64,000 nucleotides of DNA, taken from Bidens hawaiensis (lineage: Eukaryota; Streptophyta; Magnoliopsida; Asterales; Asteraceae). Location: contig JAIQDT010004207.1 of NCBI GenBank assembly GCA_021521415.1, positions 1 to 64,000 of the forward strand, read 5' to 3'. Shown piece by piece: positions 33,480 to 44,146 of this stretch. The position numbers were made by a program, and so were the translations under genes. The stretch's first letter is position 1. Each line of letters starts with the position of its first letter. Below the pieces are notes generated by a model. It saw only the letters and a program-made list of their open reading frames with translations. It searched no databases and was not told where the DNA came from.

Positions 33480-33667
33480 CACTACAACAAAAATAGCCTA
33501 AGACAACTTTTATTTTCAAAAAAAAAAGAAAAAGAAAAAAAACTGCATCGGCTGAAAGAAACAATTGCATTATCTAACAAAAAGGTTGCATTATGTCTAA
33601 TGTAACTTCACCTAATTCAGTTTTTTGGTGAAATAAAGGTTGTCTTAGGTCATTTTTTTTTGTAGTG
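33480..33667. mobile_element. CACTA-type MITE, TSD AGT
   Basis: It begins CACTACAACAAAAATAGCC and ends with TTTTTTTTTGTAGTG. Inverted, the right end gives CACTACAAAAAAAAATGACC, so the termini match for about 30 bp with a few differences (both have CTAAGACAAC). The bases before (33477-33479) and after (33668-33670) are both AGT, the 3-bp duplication expected of CACTA elements. It is 188 bp and non-coding. Confidence 0.8.
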
Positions 33668-33670
33668 AGT

Positions 33671-34686
33671 ATATGATTAATGATTGTAGACAAGTTTTAT
33701 CACTACGCCACTTTTTACAAAAATAGTCATTGCTGACTAAGACGTCACATGTCGCAACCCAATGTGCTCAGTTATCACTACCCGTGGTCTAAGAGTTGTA
33801 TAAAATTATACGACTCGTATAGGTAGGACCAAACATTTAGATATTGAACCGGGGTGGTTTTAAAGATGGAACATATATATGTTCAATAAAGGATTGAAGA
33901 AATAACATTCAACATGTGTCCTAGTTAAATCCCCAATCAAGCGTGTTGAACATTTTTCAAAAATTGACCTTAAAAGCATTAATTGCTTTTTGGACGTTTT
34001 AGCCTAAGAAATCGACTCATTGACAATTAAAGAATGTTAATTGACGGGGACATTATTGTCCGGATGACTCACTAGACTCTATTAGCAAGAAATTTAGCAA
34101 TAACTTTATATATAATGCTTATCAATTTGATGGATCTAAATCAGATATAAATATTTTCTAAATGGCAAAGAAATATTATATTAGAAAAAGGGGTATTTAC
34201 ATATATCTCCTTACTAAGTTACCTTATTACATATTTGCCCATTCTTTAAAAATCAATTACATGTTTCCCTTCTCTAAACCACACATATTACATATCTCCC
34301 ATTTCATTAAAATCAACTAATTAAATGACTGTTTTACCCTTAATGACATAACTAAATAAGTGTTTACATATATCCCCTTCCTTAAAACATCAATTACATA
34401 TCTCCTCAAGTTCAATCCAAACCGAGTCGATGTAAAGACGAACATATCGAGCACTAATAAACCAATTGGCATTGAACTTTTTAATCAATAGTCAATATAA
34501 AAAAGTTTTGGATTTAATTTTTTTTACCAACAAAACCAACTCAAGTATAATCAAAAAGTGTACATGAGACGGCGGGATTCACAGAGAAAAAGTTATGGTA
34601 GTCATTTAAGGCGGTGATGAGATGACCAGAAGCTTGCCGGAAAAATCGAGCTTGCTGGAATTAGGTTGGAGAAGATGATTTGATGG
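33671..34686. other. AT-rich intergenic DNA
   Basis: No gene is seen. At 34190-34400 short phrases such as TTACATAT(A/C)TC(T/C)CC recur five or more times. The rest has no structure I can name. Confidence 0.5.
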
Positions 34687-36490
34687 TGTCGGTTTAACTC
34701 CATAATTACTAATATAACTTTGTTTTTTTCGTATTTGTATTCGTTTATATTTAAACCGATTTGAGAATATAATTCGGATGTTTTGAACTATTTAAAACAT
34801 GTATTCATTGACATTTTACTTGGTTTAACTTATTTTATAATTTCATAACTTCAATCATGCCAAATAGTCTTTAGAAACTCTTAAAATCGCTTAAAATGGC
34901 TATAAATGCATTTTCGGGAACTACTGGGACTAATTTGCCAATTCTTTCATATTTTCGACTAAATTTACGAAACTTAAGCTCCAAGTTATGTCAATTAATG
35001 TTTTAAAATATACCAAGTTGTTTTCTTGATGCTTAAGACAAGATCTTTAAGATATTGGACATGATTTTGTCATTTATTGATTATTTTGTTTCCTAAACGA
35101 GTTCGTTTACCAAATAAATGAATTTATGGACTTTATTAATTAAACTAACATAACCTAGACCCCTAAAACTACTGTCCTTGGCCGTTCATAACATCAAACC
35201 CACGAAATTCTTCTTCCCCATTATCATATTCTTCAACTTTAATCGAATTCTTTCAAGACTAGTTGATTTTGGTGTTCAAGGCTTCTTTGACCATAACTTT
35301 CTCATTCTTCTATTCATCTCCGAGGTAAGTTGTCTTTTCAAAATTGTAGCTTTTTATTTGTAGAACAAGAGCCCTCAATCAATTTTACTGATTGATGGGG
35401 TTTTGTCGGTCAATTGCTTTCCAACTGGTTTAGGGGCAGAAAAGTCAATTTTAATGATTTTTCAATTACAATATCTTCTGATCGGAATTAACTTTCGATC
35501 CAAAAGACTTTTAGTTTGATCTTGAGTGTACTGATGAAAACTCGACCCCTGAATCGCTGTTCAGATTCTGGTCAGTCCCAGCTTGCTTATTTACTGAAAA
35601 CCTCATAACCGGAGTTCTATACATCCGTTTGGATTGATTCCAGCAGCTATATTCTCGGTTTGACTCTATTTTATTTTGTATAAGTCTCAGGTCTTGTTGG
35701 ATCAGAAAACTTGTCATGTTAACTTTGTTTGTTTATTCTATCTCTCGGTTTATTCGCTTAATCGTCAAGGTGAGATATCGTTCCACTTTTTATTTTACTA
35801 TTTTTAAATGTTTTGGGGGCATATGCGTACTAATACTTTCTTTTATATTACATACATACACAAAACTAGCAAACGAATGATTGTGTGTATTCAATCAAAT
35901 GTTATTTGTTACTTGCTTATGTGCTTATATTCTATCATATTCGGAGAGGTCCATCATAATCACATTATAGTATGATCATACACCATCCTAGTAGCCATAG
36001 CCTGTGCTCATGAGGCATGGTCAACCGACAATCAAATTTGTATGCTAGTCATAGTATCCATAGCCCATGTTCGTGAGGCATGGTCAACTGACAAATTATT
36101 TGCTCACGGTTTGATTGATTATTACTCACATTATTTTGTTTGCGCGGTTATTATTTATCATTTAATACATATTATTATTAGTGTCAAAACTGATGATCAT
36201 CTCACTCAACATGTGTTGTTGACAAATCTCTGTTTATTTCTACGCATATGCAGGTTATCAATTGATTCGAAGCTAAAGTGAAAAACACATAGAAAGACCT
36301 TAAACGATAAAATAAAGAATAGTTATATTTTATTTTGTTTCGGTAATTTGTTAAACTTTGTGTACTTGATTGAAATTTGAAATAAATAAATAAATAGATA
36401 TTGTCATATTTTATATGGTATGATAGTACCTTGTGAGCTGTAAACCACGCTTCGCACCCAGGCATTTCTGCCTTAGCTTGGGGTGTGACA
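34687..36490 (+). repeat. LTR-like block of a Gypsy element
   Basis: The right end GCTTGGGGTGTGACA is the common end of Gypsy LTRs in this window. The block has a typical U3/R look and a duplicated GAGGCATGGTCAAC phrase (36012 and 36077). No primer site follows, so it may be a solo LTR. The left end (a TGTCGG at 34687) is a guess, since the flanks GATGG and AGACT do not match. Confidence 0.4.
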
Positions 36491-36682
36491 AGACTGTACC
36501 TCTTGATGCGTGGGAACCAGATGAAATCCGTAAACCCTTGCCCCTTGTCAGGTTCGAAATCAGGATTAAAGCCCTGATTCGTCTATTCACCCAGGTATTC
36601 TTCGAACTGGCTCAAGTGAGAATTGAACATGCGTCTCCACTAAGGGAGGGCAAACCTCTCATCACTAGACCAACTTCTCGGA
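36491..36682 (-). mobile_element. tRNA-derived SINE
   Basis: On the minus strand, GTTGGTCTAGTGATGAGAGG (36655-36674) looks like a polymerase III box A. About 30 bases on, ATGTTCAATTCTCAC (about 36616-36630) looks like box B. A body follows with ACCTGGGTGAATAG and CACGCATCAAGAGG, down to the LTR-like end at 36490. The boxes are imperfect and no tRNA clover leaf is claimed. Confidence 0.55.
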
Positions 36683-36690
36683 TATATGTA

Positions 36691-37384
36691 GGGGGTGTTA
36701 GATTTGGGAATAAGAGCAAGAAAAGATGAATTGCATCCTCTATTAACAATAGCTTTCGAGAGAAAATTTTCACCATCTCTACGAACAATGTTGGAATATA
36801 GCTCGGTATGTAATTATGAGGCCATTGGTTCGATTATGAGCTAGGTGGTTGTTAATCGTTCCATTGTGTTGTTTGGCCCATTTACTCTAATTTGTTTATA
36901 TTAGGCAGTTAAAAGAACATGTTTTTTTTTCCAAATCAAGTCATTAATATTGGGAATGTTTAGGTTTCAAGTTTGAAATCTAACTCAAGAGGGTTTTCTC
37001 ATAGTGGTGGGTTTCCTCATTGATGGTGTTCTTGGGTGAGTTAGGCATGGAGTGTCAAAATCAGTATAAATGGTTAATATCCTTTCTCCGAAAGGATCAC
37101 CTGGGTATTAAAGTGATTCCAAACGCTGTTTGAAGAAAATATATATTAGACAATCCTCGGTGAGTTGTTACTCCTCTCTTTTTATTTCATCTTACCTCAA
37201 AGCCTTGATGTTATTGCTTAAGAAGCCTAGCAACTACTTAATTACCGTCTCTAATTATAAGACCCTAAAATTTATGAGGAATTTATAGTATAAAGTAGTA
37301 CAGAAATACGGTCTCAAAATTTCTTTTTTGTTTCAATAACCTAAAACTAAGTTTTATCAACCAAACACCAACCTCAGTTACTTA
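36691..37384. other. Intergenic DNA, nothing identified
   Basis: I see no domain. The part near 37080-37140 (CCGAAAGGATCACCTGGG) could belong to the neighbouring LINE remnant but cannot be read as protein. Confidence 0.4.
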
Positions 37385-37625
37385 CAAATATCATTAGGGT
37401 GGTTGACAAAACGCCACCTCCATTTTTGAAGTAATGCCAAGTTGAAACCTTCGAGACTAGATTAAAATCTCCTAAGAGAATCCAGCTATCACTTACCAGA
37501 GAGTTGATTCTTTACGACACGCAATTCCTCCCACAATAATTTCCTATTTGAAAGCGTCATTCGGGGCATATACATTAACAACTGACAAATCAACTAATTC
37601 TCCAACCAATGACCCATTGACAACT
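37385..37625 (-). pseudogene. LINE fragment (endonuclease joined to a late RT block)
   Basis: The minus strand encodes VNVYAPND near 37565-37580 and a WILLGDFNL-like block near 37450-37470, both landmarks of the LINE endonuclease. Directly after comes FNLALLQKWRWRFVN (37390-37435), a block normally found far downstream, after the RT. So about 2-3 kb of the usual ORF2 is missing, and stops break the rest. Confidence 0.6.
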
Positions 37626-39661
37626 ACAAAACTCTTGATTGTTTATTATAGAATAGTTTAATACAATACAGAGAGAATGGAATCCAAGCCCTAAATACCT
37701 AATGAGCACGTCGGCTCATAATAATAAACCTAATATCCATCATAGTGGAAGTACACTGGATGCCAGGACTAAAAAAAAAAAAAAAAACACAACAATAATA
37801 ATAAGATAAGCATGCTTTGATCGACTCAAAATAACAAAAATTTGCCAACAAATCCTTATTGTGCTTGATGATACCATCCCTATATTGCTTGATTGTGTAG
37901 TCCATAGTTTGCATGATTGTGCCATCCATAGTCTTAAAAAATTTACGTAGCAACGAACCGTAGTCTTTGTCTTCAAACGTGGATGGTTGTGGGTGACAAT
38001 CGACTTGAGGTAAGTCGACAGCATGTGCCCGTAGTCGTGTGACGGTGTGCCGATATTAGCAGGTAGAGGGCGTTTGAATTCGTAGATCAATACATGAGAT
38101 CCGTATATCTAAAATGAAAAAGAAAGTAAGGCCAGTGACCTTGGTCAAACGGACGGTCTCCTGAATCCGTAGATCAAGAGATGACATACGTAGATTTGAA
38201 AGTGTATATATATATATATATATATATATAATCAAATCGTAGTTTGAGATCGGTGACAGAAGATCATGGTCCTTATACAACTAAAAGTTCAATAAATAAA
38301 ATTAAGAAAAGAAAAAAAGAGGATTAAGTGAGAAGAAGAAAATAAGTTAGGGGAAAGCAAGAGCGTAAGGCTTGGCTTGGCGGTTACTATCCATGGACTT
38401 TGATCGAAGAAAAGTAAATAAATGGTAAAGCAAGCTAGTTCTCACTGCACAACGATAGAAAAATTTTGAGAAACAAGCAGTTAAACAAACACGTCAAAAA
38501 AAGTCAGCCATTCATCATCGAATAAAGAAGCAAGCACGCACACAATAAGTTGTTCTCAAAGAGAATTTTGTTGAGACATGGCTGGCCCAATCATTTTGAT
38601 GATGGTCTAAAGCGAATAAAATATTCAGAGACTTTTCAAATTCTAAGAAAAAAATTGAGTTTAGATTTTTTTTAAATTTTTATTCATCACATTTAATTAA
38701 ACAATAAGTTTACTATAGATCAAAATAGTATCATTTCTAATTAGACATAACATAAACTAGTAAATGACAATGTTAGATTTAATTTTAAAACAAAACCAAC
38801 AAAAATACAATTGTGTTGAAATATGGCATGAAAGAACTTAATTCGAAGATAATGAAAAGTATCTTGAGAGCAACACCTAACACATTAGACAGTTTCAACA
38901 TAAACATTTAAAATTATAATAATTATATGTCATCTTTATCTTGAAAAAATAAGTGTTATAATTAATATAATTTAATTTTTTAAACTTGAAACAAATTTAA
39001 CTATTGTGAACTACAATATACACTCAAGTTATTGAACTAAATTTTTTTTGAATATACTAAAAATACTTAAAGTAAAAGTATTCGGTTGATCTTTATTAAG
39101 GAAAAAAAATGAAAAATATTGAATTTCTTCTTTGGAATCATGAGCTGATTGTTGTTTCCATTTGAAGATTAAGATCCAAAAGGAAAAAAAATATTGGATT
39201 TCTTCTTCGGAATCATGAAAATATTTGATCCTGTTGAATATTTAATTTTTTTGGATCTCAAGTTTATTTAATTTTTTTGGATATCAAGTTATATGTGTAT
39301 GTCGTATCCTATGGTGGTGTTTGTTTTCTGAAAAAAGTTTTGCGGACGTTTTTCCGTCTGCGTCACGCAGACATGAGCTTCTGCTTAGTGTTGTTTTCTC
39401 ACAGACATTTTATTAAACAAACATTTGTGCGGGCTCTTTATGGTGTCGACCTGGCTCAGCCTCTTTTTACCTCTTCTAACCTCATTAACCATCGTTTTCC
39501 TTCACAGGCTCTCAACTCTAGCCACCACTCCTCGCTCCTCCACCAGCCGTCGCCCCTCCACCGGCCATCGCCCTTCATTCCGACGTCAGATTCCTTGACA
39601 CATCCAACGTAAACAATACTCACACCAATGAAATCCTCGTCAGCAAGGTATTGTTTATTAT
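37626..39661. other. AT-rich intergenic DNA
   Basis: There is no credible gene. It holds an A-run (37770-37787), a TA microsatellite (38204-38230), two related phrases around CCGTA(G/T)ATC (near 38100 and 38165), and a repeated GAATTTCTTCTTTGGAATCATGA-like phrase (39121 and 39196). The frame at 39277-39612 is low complexity and not supported as a gene. Confidence 0.5.
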
Positions 39662-39804
39662 TATTATGTAACATCCTAAAAATTTTAATGATGAATAAAG
39701 GAAGTTATGTTTAGTGATTTCGCGTAATTAATTAATATCGGGTAGGGAGCGGGTCTTGGACGTGGATTAATTGAGATGGGTTAAATGAGAATGGGATTTC
39801 AGGG

Positions 39805-39816
39805 ATATAAATACCC
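39805..39816 (+). promoter_or_regulatory. TATA-like box in the 5' LTR
   Basis: ATATAAATACCC sits in the expected part of a plant LTR and is repeated at about 47159 in the 3' LTR. Confidence 0.5.
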
Positions 39817-40129
39817 CCAAAATCCCAAAATATCTTCATTTTCACCAAACTCCCTAACACCCCAAAACACACACACACACACCACACGCATACCGCCGCC
39901 GGCCGGCCGAGCCAAGGGAAGAGTCGGGCAGGTCCGAGAGAGAGCGATTAGTGTACTAGCAAGTAAACGAGATCCAAACAAGCCCAAAAAGGTATGATTC
40001 TTGATCTTTGAAGTTTAAAGATCCAAGCTTTTTTAGTGTATAAGCGACCGAAAATGGTCGGGAAGCGTAGTGGGTGATATTGAACCATAGCAAGGGTGTT
40101 AAAATCGCTCAAAATGCTGGAAAGAAACC

Positions 40130-40505
40130 GAACATCGGCTGTCTGGGCAACTTCGCCTGCATCTGGGCAACTTCGCCTTCAAAGCGATGAACTTCGCCTG
40201 CAAGCTTAGTTTGCCTGATGAACTTCGCCTGCAAGCTAAGTTCGCCTGATGACAACTTCGCCTGAGGCCAAGTTCGCCTGATGACAACTTCGCCTAAAGC
40301 CAAGTTCGCCTGATGACAACTTCGCCTAAAGCCAAGTTCGCCTGATGACAACTTCGCCTAAAGCTAAGTTCGCCTAAGGTTTAACTTCGCCTAAAGCTAA
40401 GTTCGCCTAAGGTTTAACTTCGCCTAAAGCTAAGTTCGCCTAAGGTTTAACTTCGCCTAAAGCTAAGTTCGCCTAAGGTTTAACTTCGCCTAAAGCCAAG
40501 TTCGA
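40130..40505. repeat. AACTTCGCC tandem array in the 5' LTR
   Basis: The array is built from CTTCGCCT and AAGTTCGCC phrases in two forms: one with GATGACAACTTCGCC and a later 33-bp form ending CTAAGGTTT. The 5' LTR has four CTAAGGTTT units and the 3' LTR (47500-47830) has three. This explains part of the 56-bp length difference between the LTRs. Confidence 0.9.
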
Positions 40506-40571
40506 TTAGGAAGTAAACTAAAAATCTAATGAAAAATGTGTTAAGACAGTTAATGGAAATAAAATTTTTCC

Positions 40572-40684
40572 AAGCTGACCTGGCAGCTCGACCCCAGCCA
40601 GGGGCTCTGCCCCTTGGACCCTGCTAGGGGCTGCCGACCCTGCCCCTAGACCCCGCTGCCAGGGGCGCTGCCCCCGGACCCCCG
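40572..40684. repeat. GC-rich palindromic module in the 5' LTR
   Basis: Stems such as GGGGCTCTGCCCC and GGGGCGCTGCCCC are separated by TTGGACCC-like spacers. The counterpart in the 3' LTR is at 47891-48003 and in the solo LTR at 13310-13425. Confidence 0.8.
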
Positions 40685-41069
40685 TTCATTGTGGGTCATA
40701 TAAAGATAGACATACATTATGAGAAGTGATAGTTAATTGATACGTATACTTGTTATACAGTCAGCCGTGCACAACTGAAGAAAGGAATTACGATTAACGG
40801 TGAACGTAACCGTGTTCAGGTGAGTTCTAGCCCCATTCCTTGTTATGTTTTCGGGGCTGTGTGCATACTTGATGTGTTGTTAATACATTTATCCTAAGTG
40901 ATAAGTGTATGCCCTATGTGATATATGTGTTATGTAAGAATGATTGCTTGATGGTACGTGAACGATCTTCGGATATTGCACGTACTGTCAGGTTGTAATG
41001 CTATGTATAAGGTAAGTATAATATGAATGCTTATGCGTATGAACGTGATAGAGATAATAAAAGAAGGAA

Positions 41070-41490
41070 ATAATGATGTATGGTCGTATGGTTCGAAAAA
41101 GGGTACCGAGCCCTAATAATACTCGAGGTATGATGTATGGTTGTATGGTTACGAAAAGGGTACCGAGCCCTAAAAATACTCGGGGTATAATGTATGGAAC
41201 GAAGAGGGAATCGAACCCTACTAATATTCGAAAACTAGGGACCAGACCCTTATAATATCTGTGATGTTAGGGACCAGTCCCTTATAATATCTGTGATGTT
41301 AGGGAATCGAACCTTTCTAATATTCGAAACTAGGGACCAGACCCTTATAATATCTGTGATGGTAGGGACCAGACCCTTATAATATCTGTGATGTTAGGGA
41401 ATCGAACCCTTATAATATCTGTGATGTTAGGGAATCGAACCCTTCTAATATTCGAAAACTAGGGACCAGACCCTTATAATATCTGTGAGG
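41070..41490. repeat. AGGGACCAGACCC tandem array in the 5' LTR
   Basis: Units of about 32 bp (AGGGACCAGACCCTTATAAT plus ATCTGTGATGTT) alternate with AGGGAATCGAACCCTTCTAA units, after two longer units with GGTACCGAGCCCTA. The same array, one unit shorter, is at 48400-48780. Confidence 0.88.
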
Positions 41491-41939
41491 TTATAGGGCG
41501 AAAGGCTCTTTAAAATGTATGATTATGTATGTAAAGAAAGTATGAAGGTAAAAATGAAAGTAAAAGCACTTAAGTGTGTATGAAAGAAAGTTAAGAGGTA
41601 AAGTATGAAGTGTAAAGAATGTATTGTATGATTATGTGATTAACTAGAACTCACTCAGCGTAGCTGACTTTTAGTATGCACGCAGGTGAGTAGGATGAGA
41701 CAGCTGGCTTGAGCGGGGACACATGGCAGAAGAATAAGAGCCTGGCATCTGAAGACTTACGATGTTTTAATTTTAATGTTTTAATGTGAAAGACAAAGGA
41801 CGTTTTGAGACAAGTTATGAAATATTGTAATGTTTTATATATTCCGCGTAAATGTTTTAATTAACTCTGATATTTAGAACTGTGTTTATGAGTAAATCCA
41901 ACACGAAAGTAGGGTTACCGGTAACGGGGCCTTACAAGT

Positions 41940-41951
41940 TGGTATCAGAGC
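41940..41951 (+). promoter_or_regulatory. Primer-binding site of the Tekay element
   Basis: TGGTATCAGAGC, complementary to the 3' end of initiator Met tRNA, lies three bases after the LTR. Confidence 0.95.
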
Positions 41952-42337
41952 AAAGTTCGAGAGATTTAAGCATCCTACATGCTTAGACTCGAACAGAGTA
42001 TGGGATATAAGTAAGAAATGAAAGAAGATGCCAGTCCAAGAATGCCATGTGTCGCTCAAGCAAGATCAGTAAAGGTAAATTGTATGATTAAATGATATAT
42101 GTTAATGAGAAAGAAAATATATGTGAACAAAAGGGATAGGAATAATTGATTGTTGATTTGACTAATTGCTTAAGTAGAACCATTACAAATAGACTCATAA
42201 ATGGAAGTGTATAGGACACGGAAAGCAATGTGATCAGCTAGTCACAGCTGGCCACTGTTATTACCTGTTAGCCTTGCTATCCTTGTACTAAATAGTTCCT
42301 TGAATGATGATGTTTGTGTTTTCCCTTTTAGAATACG

Positions 42338-44146
42338 ATGGCTGGAGCCGGAGACATTGTTGGAGCTGGAGGTCGCACTGGACGACGCGGCAGGCCTCGT
42401 CGTGTCCAGCAACCTTCGGTTGAGACCGCTTCGAACACTGAAGCTGAAGGAAGCGCAGCGGGAAGGAACCCGGAAAAAAATGAAGGAGTTCAACTGGATC
42501 CTGCAATTCAAGCAGCTATTGTTCAAGCTGTAGCCACTGCTGTGAAAAATATTACCCCGGGAAGGTCTGCTGGAAGCCGTGAAAGAACTATTGAAGGGGC
42601 AGGTGGTAATGGTAGGAAGGATGACGAGAGGGAAAGGGGTGACTCAAGTGAGGTAAGGTCTGTGAAAGATGATGATAGGAAGAAGGGCCGAGGCGGTTGC
42701 AACTATAAGTCCTTCAAAGGTTGTGACCCGCCTAAGCTGACTGGTTTAGGAGACGCAATCGCTACTCCTCAGTGGATAACCGCCATGGATAAGGTTATCC
42801 GCATTAGCGAGTGCCGTCCCGATCAAGTGGTAGGTTATGCTACTCAATCATTCGAGGATGAGGCTATGTATTGGTGGGAGAGTGTGGAGCAGAGGAAGAC
42901 CCGAGAAGAGATCAAAGAGATGAAGTGGGACGATCTGAAGGAGTTAGTAATGAAGAAGTTCTGTGCTGACGCCGAGGTTGAAAGGGCGGAGATGAAGTTC
43001 CTAAACTTGAAAGCTGGGACGATGACACATCGTGAGTACACTACAGAGTTCAATCGAATGTCTAGGTTGGTACCCGATATGGTCAGCACTGAGGCTAAGA
43101 GAATCAAGTGTTATGTGAGAGGATTACCACAGAGAGTCCGCATGTTAGTCAGGACAAGTAAACCTGCTACTTTCGATTCTGCTGTCGAACTCGCAGAGAT
43201 GGTCTATGCAGACCTGGCTGCGGATGATGTGGTGGTGGGAGACGAGAAGAAAGAGAAGAAATGGGCCGCTCCTGCTAAACGACCCGATACTCAGTTATGG
43301 AACCCCAAAGATAAGAAGCAGAGAGTGTGGGAGAAGAGATCGTGTAAGACCTGCGGAAAGATGCATGGTGGTGAGTGCAAGTGGGGTAAAAGTTCTGGTG
43401 TTTGTCTCAAATGTGGAAAGGCTCACGGTGGGGAATGCCGGGTGGGGTCTAATGTGTGTTATAAGTGTGGGAAGGTAGGGCATTATGCCAATGAGTGCAG
43501 TGCAAAGCCAGCATGTTACAAATGTGGCAAGACAGGCCACATGGCGAGAGAGTGCACAGATGGTGAAGCTGGAGGTAGTGGAAGGAAGGATGCCGATCAA
43601 GCTAGGCCAAGAACTAGAGCCTACATGCTGACCCAAGAACAAGCCAAGCAGATTCCGGATGTCGTCACAGGTACGTTTCTAGTGAACGGTGTTTCCGCTT
43701 CTGTATTATTTGATTCGGGCGCAAACAAAAGTTTCGTAGCCACACCATTTAGTAAACTAGCTAAAATGAAATGTTGCCGAGTGTCTGAAACTTTTGTAGT
43801 AGAAACCGCCAGTGACACTTCGGTTAAAATAACAAAAATGGTTAAGAACTGTAAGATAGAATTGGAAGGACATGAGTTCCCGGTTACCTTGTACGTTATG
43901 ACCTTGGGAGGGTTCGATGTGGTTTTGGGTATGGATTGGTTGTCTGAGTTTGAGGCTCAGATAGTATGTAAGAGTAGGATGATAAGGTTAAAGTCATTGG
44001 ATGGTATTGCGATAACGGTTTATGGTGATAAGGAAAGTTCTGGGCTTAATGTCATTTCGATGATAAAAGCCGAGGGTTTGCTAAGGCGAGCGTGTCGTGC
44101 CTACCTGCGTATGTCGTCAACGCTGCGGCCGAGACGAAAGAAATGA
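42338..44146 (+). CDS. Tekay gag-protease
   Basis: This is an open frame of 602 codons starting at the first good ATG after the leader. The gag core is seen at residues about 130-300 ([60 protein letters not shown]). Four zinc-knuckle-like units follow at about 345-410: two short CX2CX3HX3C ([24 protein letters not shown]) and two classic CX2CX4HX4C ([28 protein letters not shown]). Protease follows with [12 protein letters not shown] near residue 455 and [13 protein letters not shown] near 528. The frame is lost near 44107, before RT, most simply by loss of one base, so the last 20 or so residues are out of frame. Confidence 0.93.
   Translation: MAGAGDIVGAGGRTGRRGRPRRVQQPSVETASNTEAEGSAAGRNPEKNEGVQLDPAIQAAIVQAVATAVKNITPGRSAGSRERTIEGAGGNGRKDDERERGDSSEVRSVKDDDRKKGRGGCNYKSFKGCDPPKLTGLGDAIATPQWITAMDKVIRISECRPDQVVGYATQSFEDEAMYWWESVEQRKTREEIKEMKWDDLKELVMKKFCADAEVERAEMKFLNLKAGTMTHREYTTEFNRMSRLVPDMVSTEAKRIKCYVRGLPQRVRMLVRTSKPATFDSAVELAEMVYADLAADDVVVGDEKKEKKWAAPAKRPDTQLWNPKDKKQRVWEKRSCKTCGKMHGGECKWGKSSGVCLKCGKAHGGECRVGSNVCYKCGKVGHYANECSAKPACYKCGKTGHMARECTDGEAGGSGRKDADQARPRTRAYMLTQEQAKQIPDVVTGTFLVNGVSASVLFDSGANKSFVATPFSKLAKMKCCRVSETFVVETASDTSVKITKMVKNCKIELEGHEFPVTLYVMTLGGFDVVLGMDWLSEFEAQIVCKSRMIRLKSLDGIAITVYGDKESSGLNVISMIKAEGLLRRACRAYLRMSSTLRPRRKK

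Larger units (their letters stand above)
39667..41936 (+). repeat. 5' LTR of the Tekay element
   Basis: It spans TGTAACATCC to GGGGCCTTACA, 2270 bp. A probable TATA region (GGGATATAAATACCCCC, 39802-39818) is followed by a leader. The inside carries two tandem arrays and a GC-rich module, listed separately. The frames inside are chance frames. Confidence 0.97.

Noticed and set aside
35178..35363. A 61-codon hydrophobic frame
   Set aside because: Lies inside an LTR-like block, with no start context or family likeness; hydrophobicity comes from the T-rich DNA.
36616..36674. A tRNA gene on the minus strand
   Set aside because: Boxes A and B are present but imperfect, no acceptor-stem pairing is evident and a SINE body follows, so it is a tRNA-derived SINE.
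39277..39612. A 111-codon frame before the Tekay element
   Set aside because: Low-complexity Ser/His/Pro-rich end, no homologous motif, no gene-like context.
41200..41490. Regular 32-bp repeats resembling a CRISPR array
   Set aside because: Units are directly adjacent with no unique spacers, lie inside an LTR, and recur in the partner LTR; the genome is a plant.
42242..42533. Open frames on the opposite strand and other frames at the gag start
   Set aside because: They are shadows of the gag frame, which has the gag core, zinc knuckles and protease motif.
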